NCBI GenBank assembly: GCA_944391225.1
Contig: CALXSS010000013.1
Span: forward strand, 1-41,305
DNA: 41,305 nt
From: an uncultured Clostridia bacterium
GTDB taxonomy: Bacteria > Bacillota > Clostridia > UBA1381
Direction: 5' to 3'
Below, piece after piece: positions 1-8,184 of the stretch (its first letter is position 1; each line of letters begins with the position of its first letter). The position numbers were made by a program, and so were the translations under genes. The notes beneath the pieces were generated by a model that saw nothing but the letters and a program-made list of their open reading frames with translations, searched no databases and was not told where the DNA came from.

Positions 1-19
1 TTTTTTTATCAATTCAATC

Positions 20-48
20 TTGACAATCTGTATAAAATATTATAAAAT
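20..48 (+). promoter_or_regulatory. Probable sigma-A promoter for rny
   Basis: TTGACA at 20-25 and TAAAAT at 43-48 are separated by 17 nt. This implies a leader of about 250 nt before the RNase Y gene. The leader (49-308) has no convincing ORF. It holds a weak hairpin at 152-186 and an unused-looking AAAGGA near 233. Confidence 0.6.
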
Positions 49-151
49 ATATATGCTTGATATTCTTTAAAAAGTTTTCTGTAAATGTTACAGTAATCGA
101 TGTCGCACACAATCAAATCGGTGTTCCACAACGGTTGCTTACATTATAAGC

Positions 152-186
152 GTGAAAAACGACATAACCTGCAAAGCCGTTTTCAC
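152..186 (+). other. Imperfect hairpin in the rny leader
   Basis: GTGAAAAACG (152-161) can pair with CGTTTTCAC (178-186), with one bulged A. A loose T-rich stretch follows. It could be a weak attenuator or a chance fold. Confidence 0.25.
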
Positions 187-308
187 TTCTTGAATATACT
201 TTTTGTGAATTAAATCATATATCTTTCATTATAAAGGATATTTTATATACGGCAACCATTGCAAATGGGTATCCTCCGGTTGTGTGTGAGAATAAATTAT
301 CACATTAC

Positions 309-1898
309 ATGGGGGTGATCGAAATAATCATTTTTATTTTGATTATGATAATAATAGCCGAATTGGCGGCAGCTGTATTCGCCTGCATAAAAGTACACAA
401 AATAGGCTTTGAAAAGGGCGAAGAACACAGAAAGCAGATTGCCGAGGCTCAATTCGGTTCCGCCGAAGAAAAGGCAAAAGCCATAGTTTCCGAGGCAGAA
501 CGCGCAGCAGATGCTAAAAAGCGCGAGGCTTTGCTTGAAGCCAAAGAGGAAAATCAGAAACTGCGCCTGGAGCTTGACAAAGAGATCAAGGAGCGCCGCA
601 GCGAGATATCAAGGCAGGAACGCAGAGTAAACCAAAAAGAGGAAACTTTGGACAAAAAGACCGAAAATCTTGAAAGAAAAGAACAGTCGCTTAACAGCCG
701 ACTCAGGTCATTGGACAAAAAAGAACATGAAATAGCAGAAATTAAGCAAAAGCAGTCCGAAGAGCTTGAGCGCATCTCAGGAATGACACGCGATGAAGCA
801 AAAAGCATACTCGTTAAGGAGATCGAGATGAGCGCAAGACATGACGCTGCTGTTATGGTTAAAGAAATTGAGCAAGAGGCAAAGGAAAATGCGGAAAAGA
901 CAGCAAAGAACATAGTTGCGATGTCTATACAGAAGGTAGCCGCTGACCACGTTGCCGAGACCACTGTTTCAGTAGTAAATCTTCCGAGCGATGAGATGAA
1001 AGGCCGCATAATAGGCCGTGAGGGCAGAAATATCCGCACTCTTGAAACGCTTACAGGTGTAGATCTTATCATAGACGACACGCCGGAGGCTGTAATAGTA
1101 TCGAGTTTTGATCCAATAAGACGAGAGGTAGCCAAGCTGGCTCTTGAAAAACTCATCGTGGACGGCAGGATACATCCAGCACGGATAGAGGAAACAGTTG
1201 AAAAATCCCGTAAAGAGGTAGACGCAATAATCAAGCAGGAGGGTGAGAGCGCTGCGTTCTCAACAGGAGTGCACGGACTTCATCCTGAGCTTATTAAGCT
1301 TCTCGGCAAGCTGAAATACAGGACAAGCTATGGACAGAATGTACTTAACCATTCGATCGAGGTGGCACACCTCGCCGGAGTAATGGCAGGAGAGCTTGGC
1401 TGTGACATAAACCTTGCAAAGCGCGCAGGGCTTCTTCACGATATAGGCAAGGCTGTTGACCACGAGGTCGAGGGCTCACATGTTACTATCGGTGCAGATA
1501 TAGCTAAGAAGTTCCGCGAAAACAAGGATGTTGTCCACGCTATAATGGCTCACCACGGTGACGTTGACGCGCAGACGATAATAGCTACTCTTGTACAGGC
1601 AGCTGACGCTATATCAGCGGCACGTCCGGGAGCAAGACGAGAAAATCTTGAAACATATATCAAGCGACTGCAAAAGCTTGAGGAAATTGCCAACACCTAT
1701 GACGGCGTTGAAAAATCATTCGCCATCCAGGCAGGACGCGAAATTCGTATCATGGTCAAGCCGGAGACGATCAGCGATGACGGAATGATCATCGTTGCCA
1801 AAGAAATTGCAAAGAAAATAGAAAGCGAGCTGGAATACCCCGGTCAGATAAAGGTAAGCCTTATCAGAGAGACGCGCGCGGTAGACTACGCTAAATAA
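309..1898 (+). CDS. rny: Ribonuclease Y (membrane-anchored endoribonuclease)
   Basis: RNase Y starts mRNA decay by endonucleolytic cleavage at the inner face of the membrane. The order seen is the family order: an Ile-rich N-terminal membrane helix (about residues 3-27), a long Glu/Lys/Arg-rich coiled coil to about residue 185, a KH domain starting at [10 protein letters not shown] (about 232), and an HD domain with LLHDIGK (H377-D378) and a later HHGD. The 529 residues match the usual length of about 520. The start is uncertain. ATG 309 is used here, GTG 282 is in frame upstream, and neither has a good ribosome site. An excellent GGGGGTGATC lies just downstream at 311-320 and would suit a non-standard start near 324-330. 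ymdB follows in the same direction, as in Bacillus. Confidence 0.93.
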   Translation: MGVIEIIIFILIMIIIAELAAAVFACIKVHKIGFEKGEEHRKQIAEAQFGSAEEKAKAIVSEAERAADAKKREALLEAKEENQKLRLELDKEIKERRSEISRQERRVNQKEETLDKKTENLERKEQSLNSRLRSLDKKEHEIAEIKQKQSEELERISGMTRDEAKSILVKEIEMSARHDAAVMVKEIEQEAKENAEKTAKNIVAMSIQKVAADHVAETTVSVVNLPSDEMKGRIIGREGRNIRTLETLTGVDLIIDDTPEAVIVSSFDPIRREVAKLALEKLIVDGRIHPARIEETVEKSRKEVDAIIKQEGESAAFSTGVHGLHPELIKLLGKLKYRTSYGQNVLNHSIEVAHLAGVMAGELGCDINLAKRAGLLHDIGKAVDHEVEGSHVTIGADIAKKFRENKDVVHAIMAHHGDVDAQTIIATLVQAADAISAARPGARRENLETYIKRLQKLEEIANTYDGVEKSFAIQAGREIRIMVKPETISDDGMIIVAKEIAKKIESELEYPGQIKVSLIRETRAVDYAK

Positions 1899-1926
1899 TC
1901 AAGCTTTCACTGAAAACCAGAAAAAT

Positions 1927-2035
1927 AGGAGCCTGCGCCGGCTGACGATGAGCCTGTTCCCCGATGTACGATAAAGGTGCATTGGTTGAATTATACCGCT
2001 CACCACTTCTACCCATCCGGCAAGCTCCTTTTTTT
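1927..2035 (+). ncRNA. Candidate structured RNA ending in a U tract, between rny and ymdB
   Basis: The segment folds into a rod. AGGAGC (1927-1932) pairs with GCTCCT (2024-2029), GCCGG (1937-1941) with CCGGC (2017-2021), TGAGC (1949-1953) with GCTCA (1998-2002), and CCGATGTAC (1961-1969) with GTGCATTGG (1977-1985) around a 7-nt loop. Large internal loops separate the helices. The closing stem runs straight into seven T residues (2029-2035), as in an RNA whose end is its own terminator. No local hairpin precedes the T tract, so it is not a plain terminator. The shape resembles a short 6S-type or SRP-type rod. The SRP apical GGAA motif is absent and about 109 nt is short for 6S RNA. It could instead be a leader attenuator for ymdB. 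Family unknown to me. Confidence 0.5.
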
Positions 2036-2086
2036 ATCCCTGTCGGTATAGAAGCTGACATATATTTATCTGAACGGAGCAAGAAA

Positions 2087-2866
2087 ATGAAGGTATTATG
2101 TATAGGCGATGTTGTGAGCCGTATCGGCCGCGACATGCTTTTCAAATATGTTGACGATCTGCGCTACAGCTGTAATATAGATCTTGTTATAGCCAACGGC
2201 GAAAACTCTAACCACGGCAGAGGCATGACACGTTCCTGCTACAGCGAAATGACCCGCGCCGGAGTCGATTTCATCACACTCGGCAACCACACCTGGGGCG
2301 CAAAGGAGATCATAGATATCCTGAAAAATGAGCATAACGTTATACGCCCGCTCAACTTTCCCGGCAAAACTCCGGGCAGAGGCAGCGCGGTCATAACGCT
2401 TTCGTCCGGCGTAAAGGTGGGGATAATAAACCTCATAGGTCAGACAAACATGGCTCCGTGCAATTCACCTTTTGAAGCGGCAGACAGAGAGGTCGAGCGT
2501 CTGCGAAAGACCGCCTCTGTGATACTTGTCGATTTTCATGCTGAGGTCACCTCGGAAAAGGTCGCAATGGGATATTTCCTTGACGGCAGAGTGAGCGCAG
2601 TATTCGGAACTCATACTCACATACAAACCTCCGATTCCAAGATCCTTAATGAGGGTACCGGATATATAACCGATCTCGGAATGACAGGTCCTGCCGATTC
2701 TGTGCTTGGAATGAATAAAAATATTATAATAAACAGATTCTTGACAGGAATGCCTCAAAAATTTGAGATCGCCAATGGCAGAGGACAATTCTGCGGCTGC
2801 GTTTTTACAATAGACGAAAGCAGCGGCAGATGTACTGATACTGAACGTATTTATTTTGAAGAATAA
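2087..2866 (+). CDS. ymdB: YmdB-family metallophosphoesterase (2',3'-cyclic nucleotide phosphodiesterase)
   Basis: YmdB proteins are dinuclear-metal phosphodiesterases that hydrolyse cyclic nucleotides and affect biofilm and sporulation choices in Bacillus. The 260 residues contain every expected metal or catalytic residue: D8 (CIGDVV), E39-N40 (NGEN), N67-H68 (GNHTW), H151 (DFHAE), and H176 and H178 (GTHTH). The start at 2087 follows GGAG at 2076-2079 at good spacing and gives the typical N-terminus MKVLCIGD. An upstream extension of the frame to 1964 would run through the structured RNA and is rejected. Its place after rny matches the conserved rny-ymdB order. Confidence 0.93.
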   Translation: MKVLCIGDVVSRIGRDMLFKYVDDLRYSCNIDLVIANGENSNHGRGMTRSCYSEMTRAGVDFITLGNHTWGAKEIIDILKNEHNVIRPLNFPGKTPGRGSAVITLSSGVKVGIINLIGQTNMAPCNSPFEAADREVERLRKTASVILVDFHAEVTSEKVAMGYFLDGRVSAVFGTHTHIQTSDSKILNEGTGYITDLGMTGPADSVLGMNKNIIINRFLTGMPQKFEIANGRGQFCGCVFTIDESSGRCTDTERIYFEE

Positions 2867-2878
2867 AAAGGAATTATC

Positions 2879-2921
2879 GGCGACTGCTGCAAACTCGTTG
2901 GGTTTGTAACAGCCGCCTTTT
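2879..2921 (+). terminator. Terminator-like hairpin after ymdB, member of the GGCTGTTGCAAA repeat family
   Basis: GGCGACTGCTGCAAAC pairs with GTTTGTAACAGCCGCC with two mismatches, and TTTT follows. The arms belong to the palindrome family found at seven other places in this window. Confidence 0.6.
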
Positions 2922-2981
2922 AATTTTCCGGCATACTAATGAAATATTTTCAAAAAAATCATTAATATTTTTAGATATCTA

Positions 2982-3010
2982 TTGCATTTTCTCTGGGAAA
3001 GTGATATAAT
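2982..3010 (+). promoter_or_regulatory. Promoter of the iron alcohol dehydrogenase gene
   Basis: TTGCAT (2982-2987) and TATAAT (3005-3010) are 17 nt apart. The start codon is at 3163, so the leader is about 145 nt. Confidence 0.7.
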
Positions 3011-3015
3011 ATAGT

Positions 3016-3035
3016 TGTGTTAAAAAAATAACACA
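3016..3035 (+). promoter_or_regulatory. Rex-like operator palindrome
   Basis: TGTGTTA (3016-3022) and TAACACA (3029-3035) are perfect inverted arms around AAAAAA. The pattern is close to the Rex half-site TTGTTAA/TTAACAA. It overlaps the likely transcription start just after the -10 box, where a repressor would block initiation. Rex senses the NADH/NAD+ ratio and represses fermentative alcohol dehydrogenases in clostridia. Confidence 0.5.
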
Positions 3036-3162
3036 TTTTATAAATTTTTATCATGTCAGGCTTTGACCTGCACTGATACACGGCAAATATATGAACATAA
3101 AGCGGCAGAGAACTGTGTTCGCAGCCGCCAATATATCTATATCTTAAAAGGAGGAGTTTAAA

Positions 3163-4344
3163 ATGGCAAGATTTACTTTACCAAGAGACTTGTACCATGG
3201 CAAGGGAGCGCTTGAAAACCTCAAGACTCTCGACGGAAAAAAGGCAATAATCGTTACAGGCGGCAGCTCAATGCGCCGCGGCGGTTTCCTGGATCAAACA
3301 GAGGCTTATCTTAAGGAAGCCGGCATGGAGGTAAAAATATTTGAAGGTGTTGAACCTGATCCGTCAGTTGAAACAGTTATGAAGGGCGCAGCTGCTATGA
3401 CTGAATTTGAGCCTGACTGGATCGTTGCTATAGGCGGAGGCTCGCCGATAGACGCCGCAAAGGCTATGTGGGCATTTTATGAGTATCCCGATACTACTTT
3501 TGAGGATCTCTGCATCCCATTCAACTTCCCGAAGCTCAGAACAAAGGCTCGTTTCTGCGCTATCCCGTCAACCTCGGGAACAGCTACAGAGGTCACAGCT
3601 TTTTCTGTTATAACCGACTATGCAAAGGGTATCAAATATCCGCTTGCAGATTTTGAGATTACTCCGGACGTAGCTATTGTTGATCCGGCTCTCGTTGCAA
3701 CTCTTCCGGTTAAGCAGGTAGCATACACAGGTATGGATGCTCTTACACACGCTATTGAGGCTTATGTTTCAACATTGAACTGCCCGTTTACAGATCCGCT
3801 TGCTATAAAGGCAATTGAGATGGTATTCGATTATCTGCCTCAGTCTTACGCTATGGATATGGACGCAAGAGAACAGATGCACTATGCGCAGTGTCTTGCT
3901 GGTCAGGCATTCTCAAACGCTCTGCTCGGCATAGTTCACTCAATGGCTCATAAGACAGGCGCAGCATTCTCAACAGGTCATATCCCGCACGGCTGTGCAA
4001 ACGCTATATATCTCCCATACGTTATCAAGTATAACTCACACGAGCCTGAGGCTATGAGAAGATATGCTGATATTGCAAGACGCGTAGGTCTTGGCGGAGC
4101 ATCGGAGAAATCACAGGTAAACGCTCTTATAGCTAAGATCGAGGAGTTCAACCGCATTATGAACATTCCTAAAACTCTTAAGGAGTTCGGCGTTAACGAG
4201 GATGAATTCAAAGAAAAGCTTAACGATATTGCCGCAAATGCTGTCGGCGATGCATGCACAGGCTCGAATCCGCGTTCAATTACGCCTGAGCAGATGGCTA
4301 AGCTCTTTACATGTACATATTACGGAACAGAAGTTGACTTCTGA
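3163..4344 (+). CDS. Iron-dependent alcohol dehydrogenase (group III)
   Basis: This enzyme reduces an aldehyde to an alcohol with NAD(P)H in fermentation, in the cytoplasm. The 393-residue protein has the nucleotide-binding GGGSPIDAAK (91-100). The four iron ligands are D192 and H196 (MDALTHAIEA), H259 (GIVHSMAH) and H273 (STGHIPHG), with the same 4/63/14 spacing as FucO. A strong AAGGAGGAG precedes the ATG. The gene is a single transcription unit with its own promoter, a Rex-like operator and a terminator, which fits redox control of end-product formation. The substrate (ethanol, butanol or propanol range) cannot be read from the sequence. Codon choice (AAG, CTT, GCT) suggests high expression, as for gdhA. 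Confidence 0.92.
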   Translation: MARFTLPRDLYHGKGALENLKTLDGKKAIIVTGGSSMRRGGFLDQTEAYLKEAGMEVKIFEGVEPDPSVETVMKGAAAMTEFEPDWIVAIGGGSPIDAAKAMWAFYEYPDTTFEDLCIPFNFPKLRTKARFCAIPSTSGTATEVTAFSVITDYAKGIKYPLADFEITPDVAIVDPALVATLPVKQVAYTGMDALTHAIEAYVSTLNCPFTDPLAIKAIEMVFDYLPQSYAMDMDAREQMHYAQCLAGQAFSNALLGIVHSMAHKTGAAFSTGHIPHGCANAIYLPYVIKYNSHEPEAMRRYADIARRVGLGGASEKSQVNALIAKIEEFNRIMNIPKTLKEFGVNEDEFKEKLNDIAANAVGDACTGSNPRSITPEQMAKLFTCTYYGTEVDF

Positions 4345-4363
4345 TACAGTTGAATACGCTATG

Positions 4364-4390
4364 AAAGCGGCGCGATCGCGCCGCTTTTTT
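4364..4390 (+). terminator. Strong intrinsic terminator after the alcohol dehydrogenase
   Basis: AAGCGGCGCG pairs with CGCGCCGCTT around AT, followed by TTTTTT. Confidence 0.85.
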
Positions 4391-4426
4391 CATTCTGCCG
4401 CCAGCTGCGCGGCGCAGTGTTTTGTA

Positions 4427-4455
4427 TTGACAACAGCCTGAAATTAAGATATAAT
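4427..4455 (+). promoter_or_regulatory. Perfect-consensus promoter of the xpaC-telA-patatin operon
   Basis: TTGACA (4427-4432) and TATAAT (4450-4455) are exactly 17 nt apart. Both hexamers match the sigma-A consensus fully. Confidence 0.85.
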
Positions 4456-4496
4456 ATCATTATACAAGCTTTCACTAACAAAGGATGTGCAATGAA

Positions 4497-5627
4497 ATGG
4501 GAGACCTGAACAATCTTGGAAATGACCTGAAGAATAAAATAAATGACGCTGTAAATTCAAATAATTTTGAACAGCTGAGCGGAGATATATCCGGCATAAT
4601 AGAAAATGCTATAGGCGGCGTGAGCAAAGGTCTTGCCTCTACAGGATCAGCTTTAAAAAACGCGTTTTTCGGCAGAAAAACAGCTGCTGCCGCTCCGTAT
4701 CCTACGAACAGGAACGCTCTGCCTGCAGGCTATGGCATGCCATCGCTTATATGCGGGATCGCGGGAGGCATGATACTTGGCGCGTTCACTGTTTCGCTGC
4801 TGATCCTATACCTTATCATTAACAGCATAGGCTTTCTTGTAACATCCGCTTTTATGCTTGCAGGCACCGTCTGCTGCTTTATTGCCGCGAGGCGCGGCTA
4901 CTTCGCAAAAAATCTCAAGAAGAAATTTGACAGATATTGCTCCCTTATGATGGGAAAAACATATTATGAGATAGATTATGTTTCCGACCAGCTGCATCAG
5001 CCCAAAAAGCAGACTCTTAAAGAACTTTCAAGGCTGATCCAGCTCGGAGCATTCCCACAGGGGCACATTGACCGCGGAAACAAGTATTTTATAGGCGATA
5101 ACGTCACCTATGACCACTATTTATCTTCCATGGCTCATGCGGACAGGCAGCGTAATGCGGCGGATATAGAAAAACTCAATAAAATACGCGGAGAAATACA
5201 AAAGGGGCGCGACCATATAGCGCGAATAAAACAAGCTAATTCACTTATACTTAACAGTGAGATCTCCGCCAAGCTCAATGATACCGAGCTGATACTCAAC
5301 AAGATTTTTGACAGAGTAGAACAGAGACCCGAGCTGCTTCCCGATATACGAAAGCTGCTTGAATATTATCTGCCAATAACACAGAAGCTGCTTGACGCAT
5401 ATATTGATCTGGACAAGCAGAGCGCGGAGCTTGACAATATAGAAAAATCAAAAACAGAGATAGAAAAATCACTTGATTCAATAAACACCGCATTTTTCAA
5501 CCTGTATAACAGTCTTTTTGACGATGACAAAGTTGATATTATTTCAGACATAAGCGTCCTGAGGACAATGTTTGCACAGGAGGGGCTGAACAAGACAGAC
5601 TTTAATGATACAGGCAGTAAGAACTGA
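4497..5627 (+). CDS. xpaC: XpaC-family membrane protein (5-bromo-4-chloroindolyl phosphate hydrolysis family)
   Basis: The family name comes from an indirect phenotype, and the biochemical role is unknown. The 376-residue product starts with a soluble helical segment. Two hydrophobic helices follow at about 82-105 and 108-130, then a winged-helix-like basic segment (about 140-205) and a long helical, coiled-coil-prone C-terminus (about 215-340). The ATG at 4497 follows AAAGGATG at the longish spacing seen elsewhere in this window. ATG 4485 is in frame but lies on that ribosome site. telA comes next, the same pairing as xpaC-yaaN in Bacillus subtilis, which is the main support for the name. 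Confidence 0.8.
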   Translation: MGDLNNLGNDLKNKINDAVNSNNFEQLSGDISGIIENAIGGVSKGLASTGSALKNAFFGRKTAAAAPYPTNRNALPAGYGMPSLICGIAGGMILGAFTVSLLILYLIINSIGFLVTSAFMLAGTVCCFIAARRGYFAKNLKKKFDRYCSLMMGKTYYEIDYVSDQLHQPKKQTLKELSRLIQLGAFPQGHIDRGNKYFIGDNVTYDHYLSSMAHADRQRNAADIEKLNKIRGEIQKGRDHIARIKQANSLILNSEISAKLNDTELILNKIFDRVEQRPELLPDIRKLLEYYLPITQKLLDAYIDLDKQSAELDNIEKSKTEIEKSLDSINTAFFNLYNSLFDDDKVDIISDISVLRTMFAQEGLNKTDFNDTGSKN

Positions 5628-5656
5628 AAACCATCTGCCTTATCTTATTATACAGC

Positions 5657-5694
5657 GTCTGTTGCAAAACTCAACGAGCTTGCAACAGTCTTTT
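5657..5694 (+). repeat. GGCTGTTGCAAA-family hairpin between xpaC and telA
   Basis: CTGTTGCAAAACTC pairs with GAGCTTGCAACAG around AAC, followed by TCTTTT. The U tract is weak, so it could partly terminate or process the operon message. No second promoter is evident in the 147-nt gap before telA. Confidence 0.6.
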
Positions 5695-5774
5695 GGGCTT
5701 AAGAAAAATAATGCAGAACGGACGAAACGAAGGGGCGCGGCCCCATCAACATATCACAGGAAAGGATGATAAAT

Positions 5775-6905
5775 ATGAGTAACGAAAAACCGTTTCTGAC
5801 GCTGACTCCCGATCTTGATGATCCGGCAGTGCCCGCAGCAACGCCACAGACAGCGCCGCCACAGGCTATCGATGATAACGATATGCTTACAGATGAAGAA
5901 AAGAAGATGGTAGAAGAATTTTCAAAGCAGATAGACCTGAAAAATTCAACCATGATATTGCAGTACGGAGCCGGAACTCAGCAGAAAATGGCGTCATTTT
6001 CAGAAAAGGCGCTTGAAACAGTTCAGACAAAGGATCTTGGCGAAATAGGGGATATGCTGACAGGTATGGTGCGCGAGCTACAGTCATTTGACGCGACCGA
6101 GGAGGAAAAGGGCGGCATATTCAAGCTCTTCAGAAAGGGCGCGGATAAAATCGAGGCTCTCAAGGGAAAATACAGCAAGGTGCAGACAAATGTCGATAAT
6201 ATAGTAAAGGCTCTTGAGCAGCATCAGATACGGCTTATGAAGGATATATCGGGGCTCGACCAGCTCTATGACTCAAACAAAAACTATTATAAAGAGATAA
6301 CCATGTATATCCTTGCCGGGAAAAAGAAGCTGCAGGACTTTACAGACACTGATCTAAAGGCAGCGCGCGAAAAAGCAGCCGTAAGCGGTCTGCCGGAGGA
6401 CGCCCAGTATGCAAACGATTTAGGCGAGCTTTGCAACAGATTCGAGAAAAAGCTGCACGATCTTGAGCTGACCCGCGTTATTGCTATACAGACCGCTCCT
6501 CAGATACGGCTTATACAAAACAACGACACTGCTATGGTAGAAAAGATACAGTCAACCATAGTAAACACAATACCGCTGTGGAAAAGCCAGATGGTGCTTG
6601 CGCTCGGAATAGCTCACTCCAACGAGGCGGCTAAAGCGCAGAGGGCAGTGAGCGACATGACCAACGAGCTGCTGAAGAAAAACGCGCAGGTTCTAAAGCA
6701 GGCTACAGTTGAGACTGCGCGGGAATCAGAGCGTGGGATAGTCGACATAGAAACACTGCGCGAGACAAACAATATGCTTATCTCAACAATAGACGAGGTT
6801 CTCACTATCCAGGCAGACGGCAGACAAAAGCGTCGTGATGCTGAGGTCGAGCTTAACAAGATAGAGGAGGAGCTTAAGCAGAAGCTGCTTGAAATAAGAA
6901 AATGA
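5775..6905 (+). CDS. telA: TelA/YaaN-family toxic anion resistance protein
   Basis: TelA-family proteins are soluble, mostly helical proteins tied to tellurite and other envelope stress resistance. Their mechanism is not established. The 376-residue product has a Pro/Ala/Asp-rich tail (1-38) and then continuous helix with heptad-like Glu/Lys/Leu content. It includes the family-like stretch EALKGKYSKVQTNVDNIV (about 127-144) and a long C-terminal coiled coil. ATG 5775 lies 9 nt after AGGAAAGG. ATG 5766, in frame, is too close to it. It is preceded by xpaC and followed 31 nt later by a patatin gene, which suggests a membrane-stress unit. Confidence 0.85.
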   Translation: MSNEKPFLTLTPDLDDPAVPAATPQTAPPQAIDDNDMLTDEEKKMVEEFSKQIDLKNSTMILQYGAGTQQKMASFSEKALETVQTKDLGEIGDMLTGMVRELQSFDATEEEKGGIFKLFRKGADKIEALKGKYSKVQTNVDNIVKALEQHQIRLMKDISGLDQLYDSNKNYYKEITMYILAGKKKLQDFTDTDLKAAREKAAVSGLPEDAQYANDLGELCNRFEKKLHDLELTRVIAIQTAPQIRLIQNNDTAMVEKIQSTIVNTIPLWKSQMVLALGIAHSNEAAKAQRAVSDMTNELLKKNAQVLKQATVETARESERGIVDIETLRETNNMLISTIDEVLTIQADGRQKRRDAEVELNKIEEELKQKLLEIRK

Positions 6906-6936
6906 TCTAATAAAGCTTTTGGGAGGTGGCATGGGT

Positions 6937-7989
6937 ATGAAATATGCTCTATCGCTTGCGGGCGGAGGCACACGCGGAGCCTTTCAGGCAGGCGTATGGC
7001 GCGCGCTCGGCGAGCTTGGAAAGGAAGTAACAGCCATAACAGGCACATCTATCGGCGCGGTGAACGGGGCGATGTTTGCCATGGGAGTTGACACGGCTGA
7101 CATGTGGTCAAATATAAGCGTTGATGATATTGTTGACGTGCCGTCCAAAAACAGCAATCTTCTCTCACCCATATCACTTGTAAAATTCGCGCGTATGAGT
7201 GCTCAGGGCGGTCTTGACACAACACCGTTCCGCAATCTGCTGAACTCGCTCATATCGGAGGAAAAGCTGCGAAATTCTGAAATAAATTTCGGTCTGTGCA
7301 CATATTCAGTATCCGATAAAAAATCGGTCGAACTGTTTGTTGACGAGATACCGGAGGGGCAGATAGTTGACTACATCCTTGCCAGCGCCTGTTTCCCGAT
7401 ATTCAAGCCGATAAAAATAGACGGCAGAGAATACTCAGACGGCAGTATACGAAATAATCTGCCCGTAAACATGCTTATAAGCAAGGGCTATGACACAATA
7501 ATCTCCGTTTCCGTACGTGGAGTAGGGGTTATCCGCGAAACCGACAATTGCGGTATAAATATAATAAAAATAAAATGTCCCTCTCCTGAGGTCGGTCTGA
7601 TGGACTTCGATACAGAAGCTATAAAACGCAGCATAGAAAGCGGATACTATGAGTGTATGAAAACATTCGGCAGATACGCCGGAGAACATTTTTCTATAGA
7701 TCATGATTCTTATTACCGCGCTGTTGAGCATTACGGTTCGGAATTGATACACGGTCTTGAATCGGCAGGAAAGATAATGGAGCTTGAACAGTACAGGGTG
7801 TATTCCTTTGAGGAACTTCGCGATGCTGTTCTTTCGGAATATCCAAAGCATCCCCGGCTCAAGATACTGGCAGATTATATCGCAAAAAGCAGCAGCTCCA
7901 CCTTTATACGCGAAAAGCTGGATATACTTGGAGATACTTTTTCAGCAGCAAATTCCATAGTCTACCTCACAAATCAAACCAGAATATAA
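6937..7989 (+). CDS. Patatin-like phospholipase
   Basis: This is a Ser-Asp dyad lipid acyl hydrolase. All three family motifs are present: the oxyanion loop GGGTRG (9-14), the nucleophile elbow GTSIG (36-40, Ser38) and the DG pair at D168-G169 (YSDGSIRNNLP). The protein is 350 residues. The patatin domain covers about 1-200, and the C-terminal 150 residues are not recognised. ATG 6937 follows GGGAGGTGG by 7 nt; ATG 6931 is the alternative. There is no signal peptide, so it probably acts on the inner membrane leaflet or on cytosolic substrates. It closes the xpaC-telA operon. Confidence 0.88.
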   Translation: MKYALSLAGGGTRGAFQAGVWRALGELGKEVTAITGTSIGAVNGAMFAMGVDTADMWSNISVDDIVDVPSKNSNLLSPISLVKFARMSAQGGLDTTPFRNLLNSLISEEKLRNSEINFGLCTYSVSDKKSVELFVDEIPEGQIVDYILASACFPIFKPIKIDGREYSDGSIRNNLPVNMLISKGYDTIISVSVRGVGVIRETDNCGINIIKIKCPSPEVGLMDFDTEAIKRSIESGYYECMKTFGRYAGEHFSIDHDSYYRAVEHYGSELIHGLESAGKIMELEQYRVYSFEELRDAVLSEYPKHPRLKILADYIAKSSSSTFIREKLDILGDTFSAANSIVYLTNQTRI

Positions 7990-8007
7990 CATAATATGTA
8001 ATTATTT

Positions 8008-8060
8008 GACTCTTTTTCTGAAATTTCTCGAAAAAATAAGAAAAAGAGTCTTGTATTTTG
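8008..8060 (+). terminator. Terminator after the patatin gene
   Basis: GACTCTTTTTCT (8008-8019) pairs with AGAAAAAGAGTC (ending at 8050), followed by TTGTATTTT. The downstream T-rich part also contains the -35 box of the next promoter. Confidence 0.7.
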
Positions 8061-8079
8061 TCATAAAAAATTATATAAT
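8051..8079 (+). promoter_or_regulatory. Promoter of the HlyD-yggS-sepF-ylmH-divIVA operon
   Basis: TTGTAT (8051-8056) and TATAAT (8074-8079) are 17 nt apart. The -35 box overlaps the tail of the preceding terminator. Confidence 0.6.
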
Positions 8080-8184
8080 AGATTATATATAGCGTGATAC
8101 ATTTATTTTGATGAGCTATGCGTCATATTCTCATGCTATATCAGCCGTACAACGGCTGCATACTATACCGATAAGGACTATGAA

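Noticed and set aside
554..1234. Long open frame opposite rny (226 codons)
   Set aside because: Serine-rich mirror of the Glu/Lys coiled-coil coding region, a common antisense artefact; no ribosome site or family match.
1937..1955. CTGACGA at 1942-1948, matching the hammerhead core CUGANGA
   Set aside because: The required GAAA after stem II and a stem III with a cleavage site are absent; GCTCA is followed by CCACTTC.
1964..2086. N-terminal extension of ymdB to 1964
   Set aside because: It reads through the structured RNA and its T tract. The family start MKVLCIGD at 2087 has its own ribosome site.
1899..4476. Repeated 12-mer CAAGCTTTCACT at about 1900 and 4466
   Set aside because: Two short matches in AT-rich gaps without flanking similarity; chance is sufficient.
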